Below are positions 32,736-41,210 of a stretch of 64,000 nucleotides of DNA, piece by piece; the first letter of the stretch is position 1; each line of letters begins with the position of its first letter. The notes beneath the pieces were generated by a model that was not told where the DNA came from, searched no databases, and saw only the letters and a program-made list of their open reading frames with translations. The stretch is from Chryseobacterium mulctrae (GTDB taxonomy: Bacteria > Bacteroidota > Bacteroidia > Flavobacteriales > Weeksellaceae), in contig NZ_VAJL01000001.1 of NCBI RefSeq assembly GCF_006175945.1, positions 1,612,001 through 1,676,000 of the forward strand, written 5' to 3'. The position numbers and the translations under genes were made by a program.

Positions 32736-33815
32736 TTATTTTTTTAATTTTTTAAACTGAAAGAAAGAATATCTGATATTTTTCTCCAATTGATTGATCA
32801 TTTGTTGGTGATGAAGAAAAAAACCAGCAACCAATCCCATTAAACTTCCAATAATAGTGTCGAGTAATCTTGCCTCCATTAAGTTTTCAACCTGATGATG
32901 AACGGTACTTCCCACTTCTATTAAAAGCAAAGTAAGTGGCGTAATAAAGATAACAGCAAAACCATAATTTCTTACAATCATCAACTCAACAACGAACTGT
33001 AAAACTACAATAATTCCTATCATTACAATTTTTTCGGGGTCAAAAAGCAGAATCAGCCATGCTAAACCCAAACCAATGAAAGTTCCGAAAATACGGTGCA
33101 TATTTCTTTGTCGCACATGTTCGAAATTTCGTCCCTGAATAATTGCTACTGTTGAAATAGAAATCCAATATGTATTTTGAAATTTTAAAAGATGACCGAC
33201 AATTAAAGTCAGCATCATAATTAAACCTATAATCGTACTTTCAACAAATTTCGTGTATCTTTTTTTCTTAAAAACTCTTCTTGGAACATTTACCACTTCA
33301 CTTTTTTCAATAAAAACTGAATAGAGAAAAGCCAATGAGCACGACAAAATAGCGCCCATTGTTACCAAACCAACTCTTATAGGAATCATTTCCAAATCAA
33401 ACTGATACGTACTTGCCATCGCCGCCAACATAATAAAGAAAAAATTTCCCGGCGGTGGAATTTTAAAATAAGACGTTATAAAATGCGATAGAAAAGAGAC
33501 GATCCCGAAAGATAAAGCCGCTGTATAAATATTAAAACTAAAAAAAAGACTGATGGTAAACGAAAATATAATCCCGAAAGCACAAACCGCCAAATGAATC
33601 ATTCGCTGACTGATTGGAGCCGTTGTAAAATACAATATAGTCAACGCTCCCAAACTCGAAAGACTTCCGTAATTTGGTTTCTCTGAAAACCAGCCTAATA
33701 AAAGCGGAATACCAATGCACAATGCAGCAAGAAATGGGAAATGCCATTTTCGCTCGGTTTTCTTCATTTCAATAAGATATTGAAACCGGTTTCTTACAGG
33801 GTGATCGACTTTCAT
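32736..33815 (-). CDS. FUSC-family inner-membrane protein
   Basis: A 359-aa protein with two groups of membrane helices: residues about 28-160 and 190-335. Helical hairpins follow the pattern of FUSC/YccS-type proteins, including NTYWISISTVAIIQGRNFEHVRQRNMHRIFGTFIGLG, the hallmark segment around residues 213-250. It is shorter than YccS (about 700 aa) and has a single FUSC unit. Such proteins are thought to move aromatic acids or related compounds. The gene abuts mazG (its start codon ends one base before the mazG stop). Confidence 0.8.
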   Translation of the reverse strand: MKVDHPVRNRFQYLIEMKKTERKWHFPFLAALCIGIPLLLGWFSEKPNYGSLSSLGALTILYFTTAPISQRMIHLAVCAFGIIFSFTISLFFSFNIYTAALSFGIVSFLSHFITSYFKIPPPGNFFFIMLAAMASTYQFDLEMIPIRVGLVTMGAILSCSLAFLYSVFIEKSEVVNVPRRVFKKKRYTKFVESTIIGLIMMLTLIVGHLLKFQNTYWISISTVAIIQGRNFEHVRQRNMHRIFGTFIGLGLAWLILLFDPEKIVMIGIIVVLQFVVELMIVRNYGFAVIFITPLTLLLIEVGSTVHHQVENLMEARLLDTIIGSLMGLVAGFFLHHQQMINQLEKNIRYSFFQFKKLKK

Positions 33816-34583
33816 TTATTCAAAACGTTTTGCTTTTTCCCAGAGAACATCCATTTCTTCCAAAGTTATTTCAGCTAATTTTAAATCTGCCTCAGCTGCA
33901 AGCTGTTCCATTTTCTGAAATCTTGTAATAAATTTCAGATTAGTTCTTTCTAAAGCTGAATCAGGATTTAAACCTGAAATTCTTGCGTAATTGATTAATG
34001 AGAAAAATACATCTCCCAATTCCTGCTCTTTTTTATCTGAATCGGTTTCTGCATGAAACTCGTTGATCTCTTCATCCACTTTTTTCCAGGCATCTTCAGC
34101 ATCATGAAATTCAAAACCAATTCCTTTTACTTTATCTTGAATTCTATATGCTTTTACCATACTTGGCAATCCTTTAGGAACGCCACCCAGAATAGATTTG
34201 TTGCCTTCTTTCAGTTTCAGTTTTTCCCAATTTTGCTTTACTTCTTCTTCATCTTTCACTTCGGTATCTCCATAAATATGTGGATGACGGAAAATCAGTT
34301 TTTCATTTAACGAATTGATAACATCGGCAATATCAAAACTTCCCTTTTCTGAACCTATTTTAGCATAAAAAACCAAATGCAGAAGCACATCGCCAAGTTC
34401 TTTTTTGATCTCAGTAAGATCTTCCTGCAAAAGCGCATCAGAAAGTTCATATGTTTCTTCCAACGTTAAATGACGAAGTGTCTGAAGCGTCTGTTTCTGA
34501 TCCCACGGACATTTTTCACGAAGGTCATCCATAATATCTAAAAGTCTTCCGAAAGCTTCAAGTTTTTCCTGTCTGGTATTCAT
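33816..34583 (-). CDS. mazG: Nucleoside triphosphate pyrophosphohydrolase MazG
   Basis: A 255-aa protein with two tandem MazG domains. The first has KCPWDQKQTLQTLRHLTLEETYEL and EIKKELGDVLLHLVFYAK. The second has KVDEEINEF and EQELGDVFFSLINYAR. The EExxE and ExxD metal ligands are present in both. It hydrolyses (d)NTPs to NMP and pyrophosphate, sanitising the nucleotide pool or tuning stringent signalling. I start at ATG 34583 (MNTRQEKLEAF). The frame is open 27 codons further, but a promoter -7 box lies at 34604-34611, downstream of that alternative start. Confidence 0.95.
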   Translation of the reverse strand: MNTRQEKLEAFGRLLDIMDDLREKCPWDQKQTLQTLRHLTLEETYELSDALLQEDLTEIKKELGDVLLHLVFYAKIGSEKGSFDIADVINSLNEKLIFRHPHIYGDTEVKDEEEVKQNWEKLKLKEGNKSILGGVPKGLPSMVKAYRIQDKVKGIGFEFHDAEDAWKKVDEEINEFHAETDSDKKEQELGDVFFSLINYARISGLNPDSALERTNLKFITRFQKMEQLAAEADLKLAEITLEEMDVLWEKAKRFE

Positions 34584-34603
34584 AATTGAGATTGAAATTA
34601 ATG

Positions 34604-34611
34604 CAAATTTA
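34604..34611 (-). promoter_or_regulatory. -7 box of the mazG promoter
   Basis: TAAATTTG on the minus strand is a full match to TAnnTTTG. The expected start of transcription, near 34598, leaves a leader of about 14 bases. It decides the mazG start at 34583. Confidence 0.6.
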
Positions 34612-34629
34612 AGGTAAATCTTTATTAGT

Positions 34630-34843
34630 TCTTTTGTCTTGAAACAAAAGAACCAAAAGTTCAAGACTTGGAAACTTCCGCTAAAAATTAAAAGTTATTC
34701 CTAAAATACCCAAAACTTGCGCGAGTTGTGAATTGTTTTTTGATTCAATAGTTGTGTCGCGCTTCAAACAATGGGATTTTTTTAACGGAATAACTTTTAA
34801 TTTTCTTAACGCTCCATTTTCCTAAGTCAAATTTAGTCGCCAT
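34630..34843. repeat. Highly structured dispersed repeat (mazG upstream region)
   Basis: Starts with the inverted repeat CTTTTGT-CTTG-AAACAAAAG. A perfect 18-base inverted repeat follows: 34684-34701 (AAAATTAAAAGTTATTCC) with 34787-34804, spaced 85 bases. Inside it, GCGCGA (34730) pairs with TCGCGC (34757), enclosing TGAATT/ATTCAA arms. Together these form a long cruciform-like stem. The first 19 bases recur at 31656, so it is dispersed. No coding potential. It explains most of the 317-base gap between the mazG and DUF5606 genes. Confidence 0.7.
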
Positions 34844-34847
34844 AAAA

Positions 34848-34878
34848 CAAAAAACCTCATCATTGCTGACAAGGTTTT
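34848..34878 (-). terminator. Terminator of the DUF5606 gene
   Basis: Read on the minus strand, the stem AAAACCT / AGGTTTT encloses a 14-base loop and is followed by TTGTTTTAT. It lies 23 bases past the stop of the gene at 34901. Confidence 0.6.
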
Positions 34879-34900
34879 GTATTAATAAGGATAAACTAAA

Positions 34901-35449
34901 TTATCCCATTTTTCTGTGTGTACTTTTTGTAGCTGCTTTAGCTCCTGTACTTGCTTTTACTTTTGGGGTTGCAGGTTTGTCTGCTTTTGGAGCTGCCTTT
35001 TTTGGAGCTTCTTTTTCAACAGCTGCTTCGCCTTCTGTAGTTTCTGCTTCTGCTTTTACAAAACTTTCAGGAGTGATGTATCCCGCTTTGTGAAGGATGT
35101 TGTACCACTGAGCCAATTTCTTAATATCAGAATTGTAAACTCTTTCTGTATCGTAGTTTGGAAGAGATGCAACCATAAATTCAGCTAATTCAGCTTCTGA
35201 AGATTTGTGATTGATCGTCTCTTTGTAATCGTAATTTTTAGCAATATTTTCAAAAACCTCAAACAAAGGAACTTCTTTATCAAAAGTAAACATTGCGATA
35301 TTATCTAACAAGCTTACCTGGCTTGAATTACCGATGCTCACTTTCTTTTTGGTAGTAACTTCTTCAATGATGAATCCGTTTTTCAACTGCGATACCAATT
35401 TGTAAAGACCTGGTTTCCCAGAGATTGAAATTATTTTTTCTAACAGCAT
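34901..35449 (-). CDS. DUF5606 domain protein with basic Ala/Lys/Pro tail
   Basis: A 182-aa protein. Residues 1-135 (MLLEKIISISGKPGLYKLVS, VSIGNSSQVSLLDNIAMF, and LAQWYNILHKAGYITPESF) match a conserved Bacteroidota domain named DUF5606. The last 45 residues are alanine-, lysine- and proline-rich with EKEAPKKAAPKADKPATPK, a disordered basic tail that could contact nucleic acid. Function is unknown. It lies immediately downstream of def on the minus strand (67-base gap). Confidence 0.85.
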   Translation of the reverse strand: MLLEKIISISGKPGLYKLVSQLKNGFIIEEVTTKKKVSIGNSSQVSLLDNIAMFTFDKEVPLFEVFENIAKNYDYKETINHKSSEAELAEFMVASLPNYDTERVYNSDIKKLAQWYNILHKAGYITPESFVKAEAETTEGEAAVEKEAPKKAAPKADKPATPKVKASTGAKAATKSTHRKMG

Positions 35450-35516
35450 AATTTTATTTTTTTAATTTCAGTAAAAGCTATAACGCTTTTTATAATAATA
35501 TATTTCTTAGTTTAAA

Positions 35517-36089
35517 TTATTTTGGAAATCTCATTTTGTAACCTATAGACACTTCTCCCTGAGTGATCTTTGTAAGTTTTCCTTTTACCAGCTTTTTCTT
35601 CAAAGCACTTAAGTGATCGGTGAAAAGGGTCCCTTCAATATGATCATATTCGTGCTGAATTACGCGGGCTCTAATATCGGAAAAAGTTTCGGTATGCTTC
35701 ACAAAATTTTCGTCATAATATTCGATCAGGATGGTACTTTTTCTTTTCACATCTTCTCTTACATCCGGAATCGAAAGACAGCCTTCGTTAAACTTCCATT
35801 CTTCGCCAGATTCTTCAAGAATTTGAGCATTGATGAAAACTTTTTTAAAGTCTTTCAGCTCTTCAGCAATATCTTCGTAATCTTCATCTTCTGCCAAAGG
35901 CGTAACATCTACGATAAACAATCTGAGGTCTAAACCAATCTGAGGTGCCGCCAAACCAATACCGTTTGCCTCGTACATGGTTTCAAACATATTATCGATC
36001 AGTTGTTGCAGATCCGGATAATTTTTATCTATCTCTTTTCCCGTTTTTCTTAAAACAGGATCTCCAAAAGCTCTTATTGGTAAAATCAT
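35517..36089 (-). CDS. def: Peptide deformylase
   Basis: A 190-aa Fe/Zn enzyme that removes the formyl group from nascent N-terminal Met. All three motifs are present: GIGLAAPQIG (motif 1), EGCLSIPD (motif 2, Cys ligand) and HEYDHIEG (motif 3, two His ligands and the catalytic Glu). Length is standard. Its start overlaps the end of ruvX by four bases, so the two are translationally coupled. Confidence 0.97.
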   Translation of the reverse strand: MILPIRAFGDPVLRKTGKEIDKNYPDLQQLIDNMFETMYEANGIGLAAPQIGLDLRLFIVDVTPLAEDEDYEDIAEELKDFKKVFINAQILEESGEEWKFNEGCLSIPDVREDVKRKSTILIEYYDENFVKHTETFSDIRARVIQHEYDHIEGTLFTDHLSALKKKLVKGKLTKITQGEVSIGYKMRFPK

Positions 36090-36502
36090 CTTGTTTTTTG
36101 TTCTAAAAAATTCTGCAATATGATGGTTGCACTTACTTTATCTATTAATCCTTTTTGTTGTCTTTGTTTTTTACTTTTTCCACTTTGCGAAATAAAAAAC
36201 GAAGCCATTTTTGAAGTAAATCTTTCATCAAAACGATGAACTTCAATCTGCGGAAATTCTTTTTTAAAGTTTTCTATAAACCCTAAAATATCGGTTTCCA
36301 CTTCTGAAACATTTCCCTTCAAGTCTGTTGGCAGACCTACTACCACTTCTTCCACACGGTTTTCAATAACGTATTTTTTCAAAAAATCCATCAGAAAACG
36401 AGTTTCCACAGTATCAAGACCACTTGCGATAATCTTCATATCATCGGTTGCTGCAACGCCACAACGTGCTTTTCCGTAGTCTATAGCAATGATCTGTCCC
36501 AT
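36086..36502 (-). CDS. ruvX: Holliday junction resolvase-like protein RuvX/YqgF
   Basis: A 138-aa RNase H-fold nuclease (DnaQ/YqgF type). AIDYGKARCGVAATD carries the first catalytic Asp, VVGLPTDLKGN the strand-turn motif, and HRFDERFTSK the conserved DER-T block with the acidic residue. The family is implicated in 16S rRNA 5' maturation and junction resolution. It is the first gene of the ruvX-def unit. A full-match -7 box ends about eight bases before the start codon, so the mRNA is nearly leaderless. Confidence 0.93.
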   Translation of the reverse strand: MGQIIAIDYGKARCGVAATDDMKIIASGLDTVETRFLMDFLKKYVIENRVEEVVVGLPTDLKGNVSEVETDILGFIENFKKEFPQIEVHRFDERFTSKMASFFISQSGKSKKQRQQKGLIDKVSATIILQNFLEQKTR

Positions 36503-36509
36503 AAGTCTG

Positions 36510-36517
36510 CAAATTTA
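36510..36517 (-). promoter_or_regulatory. -7 box of the ruvX-def promoter
   Basis: TAAATTTG on the minus strand is a full match to TAnnTTTG, with its last base only eight bases from the ruvX ATG. This predicts a transcript with a leader of zero to four bases. Confidence 0.55.
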
Positions 36518-36617
36518 AGAAATTTTACTCATTATATTCCTAACACAGTTTTTTTTATAAATCATGTTTTTTATCCGTTAATTTTTGTTTAATTTTATCT
36601 TATCCAAACTCAAGACT

Positions 36618-37094
36618 ATGAAGCAACTCATCCTCGTAAGACATGCAAAAAGTGACTGGCCTGAAGAAACTAGCGACTTCGACAGACCTTTGGCAGACAA
36701 AGGTTTGCTAGATGCCCTTAAAATGTCTAAATTTCTGAAAAACAACAGTATCGGTATTGATCATTTTATTTCCAGCCCTGCAGTAAGAGCTTTATCTACC
36801 TGCAAAATTTTTAATCAAACCTATAATCTAACTTTTGGAACCGACGAAAAACTTTACAATCCTTCTGAAAGTAATTTTCATTCTGTCATTTATGATTTAA
36901 ATGATGATTTGAATTCTGTTGCGTTTTTCTCCCACAACAATGGCATTTCCAATTTTGCCAATTCTATTTCTGAGGATGTTTTCCATTTTCCGACTTGTGG
37001 TGTTGCAGGTTTTCAAATTGATTGTGATTCTTGGTCGCAGTTTGACGGAGCCAATAAAAAGCTTCTTTTCTTTTATGAGCCGGGGAAAATTTAA
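36618..37094 (+). CDS. SixA-type histidine phosphatase
   Basis: A 158-aa protein of the branch-2 histidine phosphatase/SixA type. LVRHAKSDWPEE carries the RH catalytic pair, and FISSPAVRALSTCKIF the second Arg. FFSHNNGISNFAN holds the second catalytic His (SHNNG rather than GHEP, as in many short SixA relatives). It probably removes phosphate from protein histidines or small phosphoesters. I start at ATG 36618 (MKQLILVRHAK); an ATG 11 codons upstream would add an unrelated hydrophobic segment. Confidence 0.85.
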   Translation: MKQLILVRHAKSDWPEETSDFDRPLADKGLLDALKMSKFLKNNSIGIDHFISSPAVRALSTCKIFNQTYNLTFGTDEKLYNPSESNFHSVIYDLNDDLNSVAFFSHNNGISNFANSISEDVFHFPTCGVAGFQIDCDSWSQFDGANKKLLFFYEPGKI

Positions 37095-37296
37095 TTCATT
37101 TTAATGAAAATATCTTAAAATTAATTTCTAAAAAGTACATTTATTTTTAAAAACTGATTAATAACAATATCATTATTTTGTTATTTCTCTTTCTTTGAAT
37201 GCAACCGACTGCACATTTTCTGGTTGCGAATAAAACAATTAAGTTTGTCTAGATTTTATTTATTCTAAATAAAATATAATTTTAAACCCTATTATT

Positions 37297-38355
37297 ATGC
37301 ACAGACAAATTTATTTATTGGTCGCTTTCTTTCTATTACTAGGAAGCAAAACTTATTCACAAACCCCAATAAGTGTATTTCAAGACAATTTAACAACACC
37401 CAATCCGATGATTGCGGATGGTAACGATTTGTATGTTGGTTACTATTATTCAGATAAAGTTGTAAAGTTTGATCTTACCAATCCAAATACTCCTCCAGTT
37501 GATGTTGCAATGGGAGTAAACAGACCTTACGGATTGGCGATAAAAGACAATATGCTTTATATCTCAGAATTCGGAGGCAACAAAATTTCCAAAGTAAATT
37601 TAACAAATCCAAATACAGTTCCGGAAATCGTAATATCTAACGTAAACAGTCCTATAGGTCTTGAGTTTATCGGAAATGATTTATACGTAGCATTGGAAGG
37701 AGATAATAAAGTTGCCAAAATAGATGTTACTCAAACTTCACCTCAATTAATAGATGTTACTTATGTTTCAAGTCCTTTTGAGATTGAGGTAGTTGGTAGC
37801 CAACTTTACATTACCGAAAGATTTGCCGGAAGACTTGTAAGATTCGAACTCAATAACAGTTCTGCAACAAATGTGATAGTCTCTCAAGGATTGAGTTATC
37901 CTTCAGGTCTTACATCAAATGGAAAGCAATTATTTATAGCAGAAGCAGGAGCTTCAAAAATTTCAAAAATCAGCACTTCTGTTTTGAGTCCAACAGTTTC
38001 TGATGCTGTAACGTCTAGCTTATTAGATTATCCTTCAGGATTATTAATGCACGATAACATCATGTATATTACAGATTTTTTTGCCAACACTATATTTAAA
38101 GTAGATCTAGCTAATCTTTCTGTTTCAGAACTTAACACAACTCATCAAAAAGAAATAAAAATTTATCCAAATCCTGCGATTGACAGACTAAATATTTACA
38201 ACGCTCCATCAAAAGAATATCAAATATTTGACATGACGGGCAGACTCATCAATTCAGGAACATTAGAAAGAAATTTTATCAATGTAAGCCAACTTTCTTC
38301 AGGAAATTACATTCTAAAAACTGGAGAAATCACTAAGAAGTTTATCAAGAAATAA
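37297..38355 (+). CDS. Secreted NHL/SMP-30-like beta-propeller with type IX sorting tail
   Basis: A 352-aa protein with signal peptide ending SKTYSQ. Six repeats of the pattern NRPYGLAIKDNMLYISEFGGNKISKVN occur, a propeller of the NHL/SMP-30 type in which each blade has GL or SGL plus LYI. Residues from about 280 (IKIYPNPAIDRLNIYN, SSGNYILKT, ending KKFIKK) are a T9SS type A sorting domain. It is expected at the cell surface. It stands alone, with a 200-base AT-rich upstream region and a bidirectional terminator behind it. Confidence 0.85.
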   Translation: MHRQIYLLVAFFLLLGSKTYSQTPISVFQDNLTTPNPMIADGNDLYVGYYYSDKVVKFDLTNPNTPPVDVAMGVNRPYGLAIKDNMLYISEFGGNKISKVNLTNPNTVPEIVISNVNSPIGLEFIGNDLYVALEGDNKVAKIDVTQTSPQLIDVTYVSSPFEIEVVGSQLYITERFAGRLVRFELNNSSATNVIVSQGLSYPSGLTSNGKQLFIAEAGASKISKISTSVLSPTVSDAVTSSLLDYPSGLLMHDNIMYITDFFANTIFKVDLANLSVSELNTTHQKEIKIYPNPAIDRLNIYNAPSKEYQIFDMTGRLINSGTLERNFINVSQLSSGNYILKTGEITKKFIKK

Positions 38356-38363
38356 TTTAACAA

Positions 38364-38392
38364 AAAAGAGGCTGCAAAAACAGCCTCTTTTT
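38364..38392. terminator. Bidirectional terminator between convergent genes
   Basis: A perfect stem, AAAAAGAGGCTG / CAGCCTCTTTTT, with a five-base loop, lies between the propeller gene stop and the convergent serine hydrolase stop. It has A- and T-runs on both sides, so it works in both directions. Confidence 0.9.
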
Positions 38393-38407
38393 ATATTCGT
38401 TGATTGA

Positions 38408-39949
38408 TTATTTTCTTCTCAAATCCAGATCATCAAAATCAAAACTAAAATCTATAATATCTGAAATCGCTTTCATTTTTGCAGATTCTGCTTTTCCGTT
38501 TTCATCGTAGCTAAAAATAAGATACGCATCGGCATCATAACTTCTGTCATCCCATTTAATAATAAAAGTATTGTTTGAAAAAGGAAGCAACTCCCCTTTC
38601 AGTCTTGGAGAATTTTTACAAGAAATTCTGTAGACATTTCCTTGTTGAGCAATTTCAACATCACCAAACCATATATCATTATATTTTCCGACAAACTGTT
38701 CTGCTTTAGGCTGAAGGTTTTTATCTTTTTTGAAAGCATCCGACTTTGCAAAAGCTTCTTTCTTTTGCTTATTGTATTCAGCTTCTACTTTCTGCATTCT
38801 GTCACCGTAGGTTTTCAGCCAATTTCTATCAGCAATTCCTAAATAAGAATCTTTCACAGTGTTTGTAATCGTGTTGAAAGCAGCACCAGATTGTTGGTTT
38901 GTTAAAACAACAATTCCTAATTTCATATCCGGAATTAAAGTAAACTGCGTTACTGTTCCAATCAATCCACCTGTATGCTGAACTTGTTTATGACCTTTTA
39001 CATCGCTTAAGAACCAACCTAAACCGTATCCATAGAAACTTGTATCATAAGGATTTTTCATCGCTACTCTGTCAGGAATCTGCAAACTCCAAAGCTGTTG
39101 AATATTTTTATCTGAAACTAATTTCTTTCCGTCTTTCGTTGTGAATCCATTTAAAAGAAATTCTGCCCAAGTTGTCATGTCTTTAATGTTACTCATAATT
39201 CCACCTGCGGCATTACCCGTTTCGTTCCAATCGTGAGGAACTGCAATTGCTTTTCCGTCAACAGGAGCATGCGCATCAATTTTATTAGCAACAGCCTTTG
39301 CTCTGTTGTAACTTCCGAAACTTGAATTCATTCCGACAGGTTTCATAATTCGCTGTTCGATAAAATCTACCCAACTTAACCCTGAAATCCTGGTAATAAC
39401 TTCTCCTGCAACAATAAACATAATGTTGTTATAATCTAAAGTTGTACGGAAAGAGTTTTCTGGTTTTAAATATCTTACATTGTGTACAATATCATTTACT
39501 GTAAGATTTCCACCTTCCGGAAAAAACATCAAATCTCCCTGTCCCAAACCTAAACCGGCTCTGTGCGTAATCAAATCTTTAATCGTTACATTTTGAGAAA
39601 TATACGGATCATACATTTGAAATTCAGGAATATATTTTGAAACTTTATCGTCCCAGTTCAGTTTTCCTTCGTCTGCCAAAATCGCCAAAGCAACACAAGT
39701 GAAAGCCTTGGAATTAGAAGCAATACCCACCAAAGTTGTATCATCCATCGGTTGTTTTGTGGTTAACGAACGTACTCCAAAACCTTTAGAGTAAATCATT
39801 TTTCCATCTTTGATAACACCAACAGACATTCCAGGAACATCGAAAGTTTTTAAAGTATTCTGAATAAGTTCGTCCAATTTTTTCTCTTCAACCTGTGCAA
39901 AAGAGATGAAAGAAACTAAAAGAAAGAATAAAGATAAGTTATGCTTCAT
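38408..39949 (-). CDS. Serine hydrolase, beta-lactamase class C fold, with DUF3471 tail
   Basis: A 513-aa protein with signal peptide ending SFAQ. The catalytic SxxK is visible in GIASNSKAFTCVAL. The YxN-type tyrosine is in TLDYNNIMFIV, and HTGG in VQHTGGLIGTV, the KTG-equivalent. This is the penicillin-binding/esterase class C family, periplasmic in these bacteria. Residues after about 410 form a small beta domain of the DUF3471 type. It may be an esterase or D-aminopeptidase rather than an antibiotic-inactivating enzyme; the substrate is not predictable. A full-match -7 box lies about 17 bases before the start. Confidence 0.9.
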   Translation of the reverse strand: MKHNLSLFFLLVSFISFAQVEEKKLDELIQNTLKTFDVPGMSVGVIKDGKMIYSKGFGVRSLTTKQPMDDTTLVGIASNSKAFTCVALAILADEGKLNWDDKVSKYIPEFQMYDPYISQNVTIKDLITHRAGLGLGQGDLMFFPEGGNLTVNDIVHNVRYLKPENSFRTTLDYNNIMFIVAGEVITRISGLSWVDFIEQRIMKPVGMNSSFGSYNRAKAVANKIDAHAPVDGKAIAVPHDWNETGNAAGGIMSNIKDMTTWAEFLLNGFTTKDGKKLVSDKNIQQLWSLQIPDRVAMKNPYDTSFYGYGLGWFLSDVKGHKQVQHTGGLIGTVTQFTLIPDMKLGIVVLTNQQSGAAFNTITNTVKDSYLGIADRNWLKTYGDRMQKVEAEYNKQKKEAFAKSDAFKKDKNLQPKAEQFVGKYNDIWFGDVEIAQQGNVYRISCKNSPRLKGELLPFSNNTFIIKWDDRSYDADAYLIFSYDENGKAESAKMKAISDIIDFSFDFDDLDLRRK

Positions 39950-39965
39950 TATTTTTAAATTTTCC

Positions 39966-39973
39966 CAAATTTA
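39966..39973 (-). promoter_or_regulatory. -7 box of the serine hydrolase promoter
   Basis: TAAATTTG on the minus strand is a full match to TAnnTTTG. The expected leader is about 10 bases. Confidence 0.55.
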
Positions 39974-40065
39974 ATCAATTCAGCAGAATTAAATTCCCAT
40001 TTCGTCAATACTTAAAATCTAATAAAAATTAGGATTATCCTCTTTTAACAACAATCCTTTTTTTT

Positions 40066-40140
40066 GAACGCAAAGAGCGCAAAGATTTTTTAATAAAACC
40101 TGTTTTTAAGGTTCGCAAAGGCGTTTCACTCAGCAAAGGC
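40066..40140. repeat. Dispersed repeat with GCAAAGGCG / GCGCAAAGA words
   Basis: Contains GAACGCAAAGAGCGCAAAG, then ATTTTTTAATAAAACC and GGTTCGCAAAGGCG. A related arrangement occurs at 61329-61395 (CCGCAAAGGCGCAAA and GGCGCAAAGATTTT). This explains part of the 307-base gap before the gene at 40257. The rest is AT-rich with a promoter at its end. Confidence 0.55.
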
Positions 40141-40231
40141 TTGTAGTAATTTTCAATCATTACACATTACGGATAATCGAATAAAAATAAATTGCTTCTA
40201 TAAAAAATCTGATTATAACAATTAGCATTTT

Positions 40232-40239
40232 TATATTTG
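40232..40239 (+). promoter_or_regulatory. -7 box for the gene at 40257
   Basis: TATATTTG is a full match to TAnnTTTG. Transcription from about 40246 gives a leader of roughly 11 bases and probably covers the 40257 gene and the directly adjoining phosphoesterase. Confidence 0.6.
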
Positions 40240-40256
40240 CAAAAAAAAACATTCAC

Positions 40257-40706
40257 ATGATTACAAAAAAATTATTGGCATTCTCATTATTAGTATTGAG
40301 CTTTAATTTTTATTTTACTCAGGAAGTCGAGATTAAAGATGACAAAGTTTTGCTTGATGGAAAACAAATTTTGAAAGCAGAAAAAATCAATATGGTTGAA
40401 TATTCATTTTACAATCTGAAAAGTGATGATGAAATATTGCTTTACAGACAAATGGATAATGAAACATCAAGATATCAAGATGATGATTATTATGTACTGA
40501 ATTTTCTGACCGAAAAAGTAAAAGTAGAGTCTAATGATTTTTATAAAATTGCAAGCTTTATGAATTCTAAAAAGTCTATGGAAAAACTGATAAAATGGCT
40601 TTTGAAAGAAAAAGTACTTACAAATGATGGAGAATTGAATCCTGATCGTCTTGCCATCTTCAAAGAGAAATATGACCAAAACATTACTGAAAGAACAATA
40701 AGATAA
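40257..40706 (+). CDS. Unrecognised small exported protein
   Basis: A 149-aa protein. The N-terminus MITKKLLAFSLLVLSFNFYF followed by TQ looks like a signal peptide. The mature part is charged, rich in Lys, Asp and Glu, and contains a run of alternating polar residues (MDNETSRYQDDDYYVLNFL). No domain is recognised. The stop codon directly abuts the start of the YfcE-type phosphoesterase gene, so the two are in one transcript from the promoter at 40232. The functional link is unknown. Confidence 0.65.
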   Translation: MITKKLLAFSLLVLSFNFYFTQEVEIKDDKVLLDGKQILKAEKINMVEYSFYNLKSDDEILLYRQMDNETSRYQDDDYYVLNFLTEKVKVESNDFYKIASFMNSKKSMEKLIKWLLKEKVLTNDGELNPDRLAIFKEKYDQNITERTIR

Positions 40707-41204
40707 ATGACCAAAATCCTTCTCCTCTCCGATTCTCACTCTTATATTGATGACCGAATTTTAGATTACGCAAAACAGGCCGATGAAATTTGGCATTGCG
40801 GAGATTTTGGAAGCTTTGAAATTATTGAACAGCTTGAAAAAATTAAGCCTTTAAAAGGAGTTTACGGAAATATTGACGGCACAAAAATCCGCTCTGAATT
40901 TCCAGAAGTTAATCGCTTTTTTTGTGAAAATGTAGAAGTTTTAATGATTCACATTGGTGGTTATCCCGGAAAATATACTCCTTTAGCCAAGAAAGAGATT
41001 TCAGAAAAAGCTCCGAAACTATTTATTTCAGGGCATTCTCATATTCTGAAAGCGATGTACGATGATAAAAATAAATTATTGCACCTAAATCCCGGAGCGT
41101 GCGGAAAGCAAGGTTGGCATAAAATGAGAACGATGATGCAGTTTGTAATTGATGGAGAAGAAATAAAAGATTTGGCTGTGATTGAATTAGGACCAAAAGT
41201 TTAA
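40707..41204 (+). CDS. YfcE/MJ0936-type metallophosphoesterase
   Basis: A 165-aa compact phosphodiesterase. Metal-site motifs: LSDSHSY (Asp, His), WHCGDFGSF (GD), YGNIDG (GNxD in place of GNHD, normal for this family), MIHIGGY and SGHSHI (GHSH). Members hydrolyse small phosphodiesters in vitro; the natural substrate is not clear. It begins immediately after the stop of the preceding exported-protein gene. A dispersed repeat follows. Confidence 0.93.
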   Translation: MTKILLLSDSHSYIDDRILDYAKQADEIWHCGDFGSFEIIEQLEKIKPLKGVYGNIDGTKIRSEFPEVNRFFCENVEVLMIHIGGYPGKYTPLAKKEISEKAPKLFISGHSHILKAMYDDKNKLLHLNPGACGKQGWHKMRTMMQFVIDGEEIKDLAVIELGPKV

Positions 41205-41210
41205 TTTTGA

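Noticed and set aside
37201-37227. Hairpin GCAACC/GGTTGC upstream of the propeller gene as a riboswitch or operator
   Set aside because: Only a six-base stem with a large loop. No conserved aptamer features or promoter context were seen.
38408-39949. Beta-lactamase resistance gene
   Set aside because: The class C fold and motifs are shared with many esterases and peptidases. The extra DUF3471 tail and the context give no support for antibiotic inactivation.
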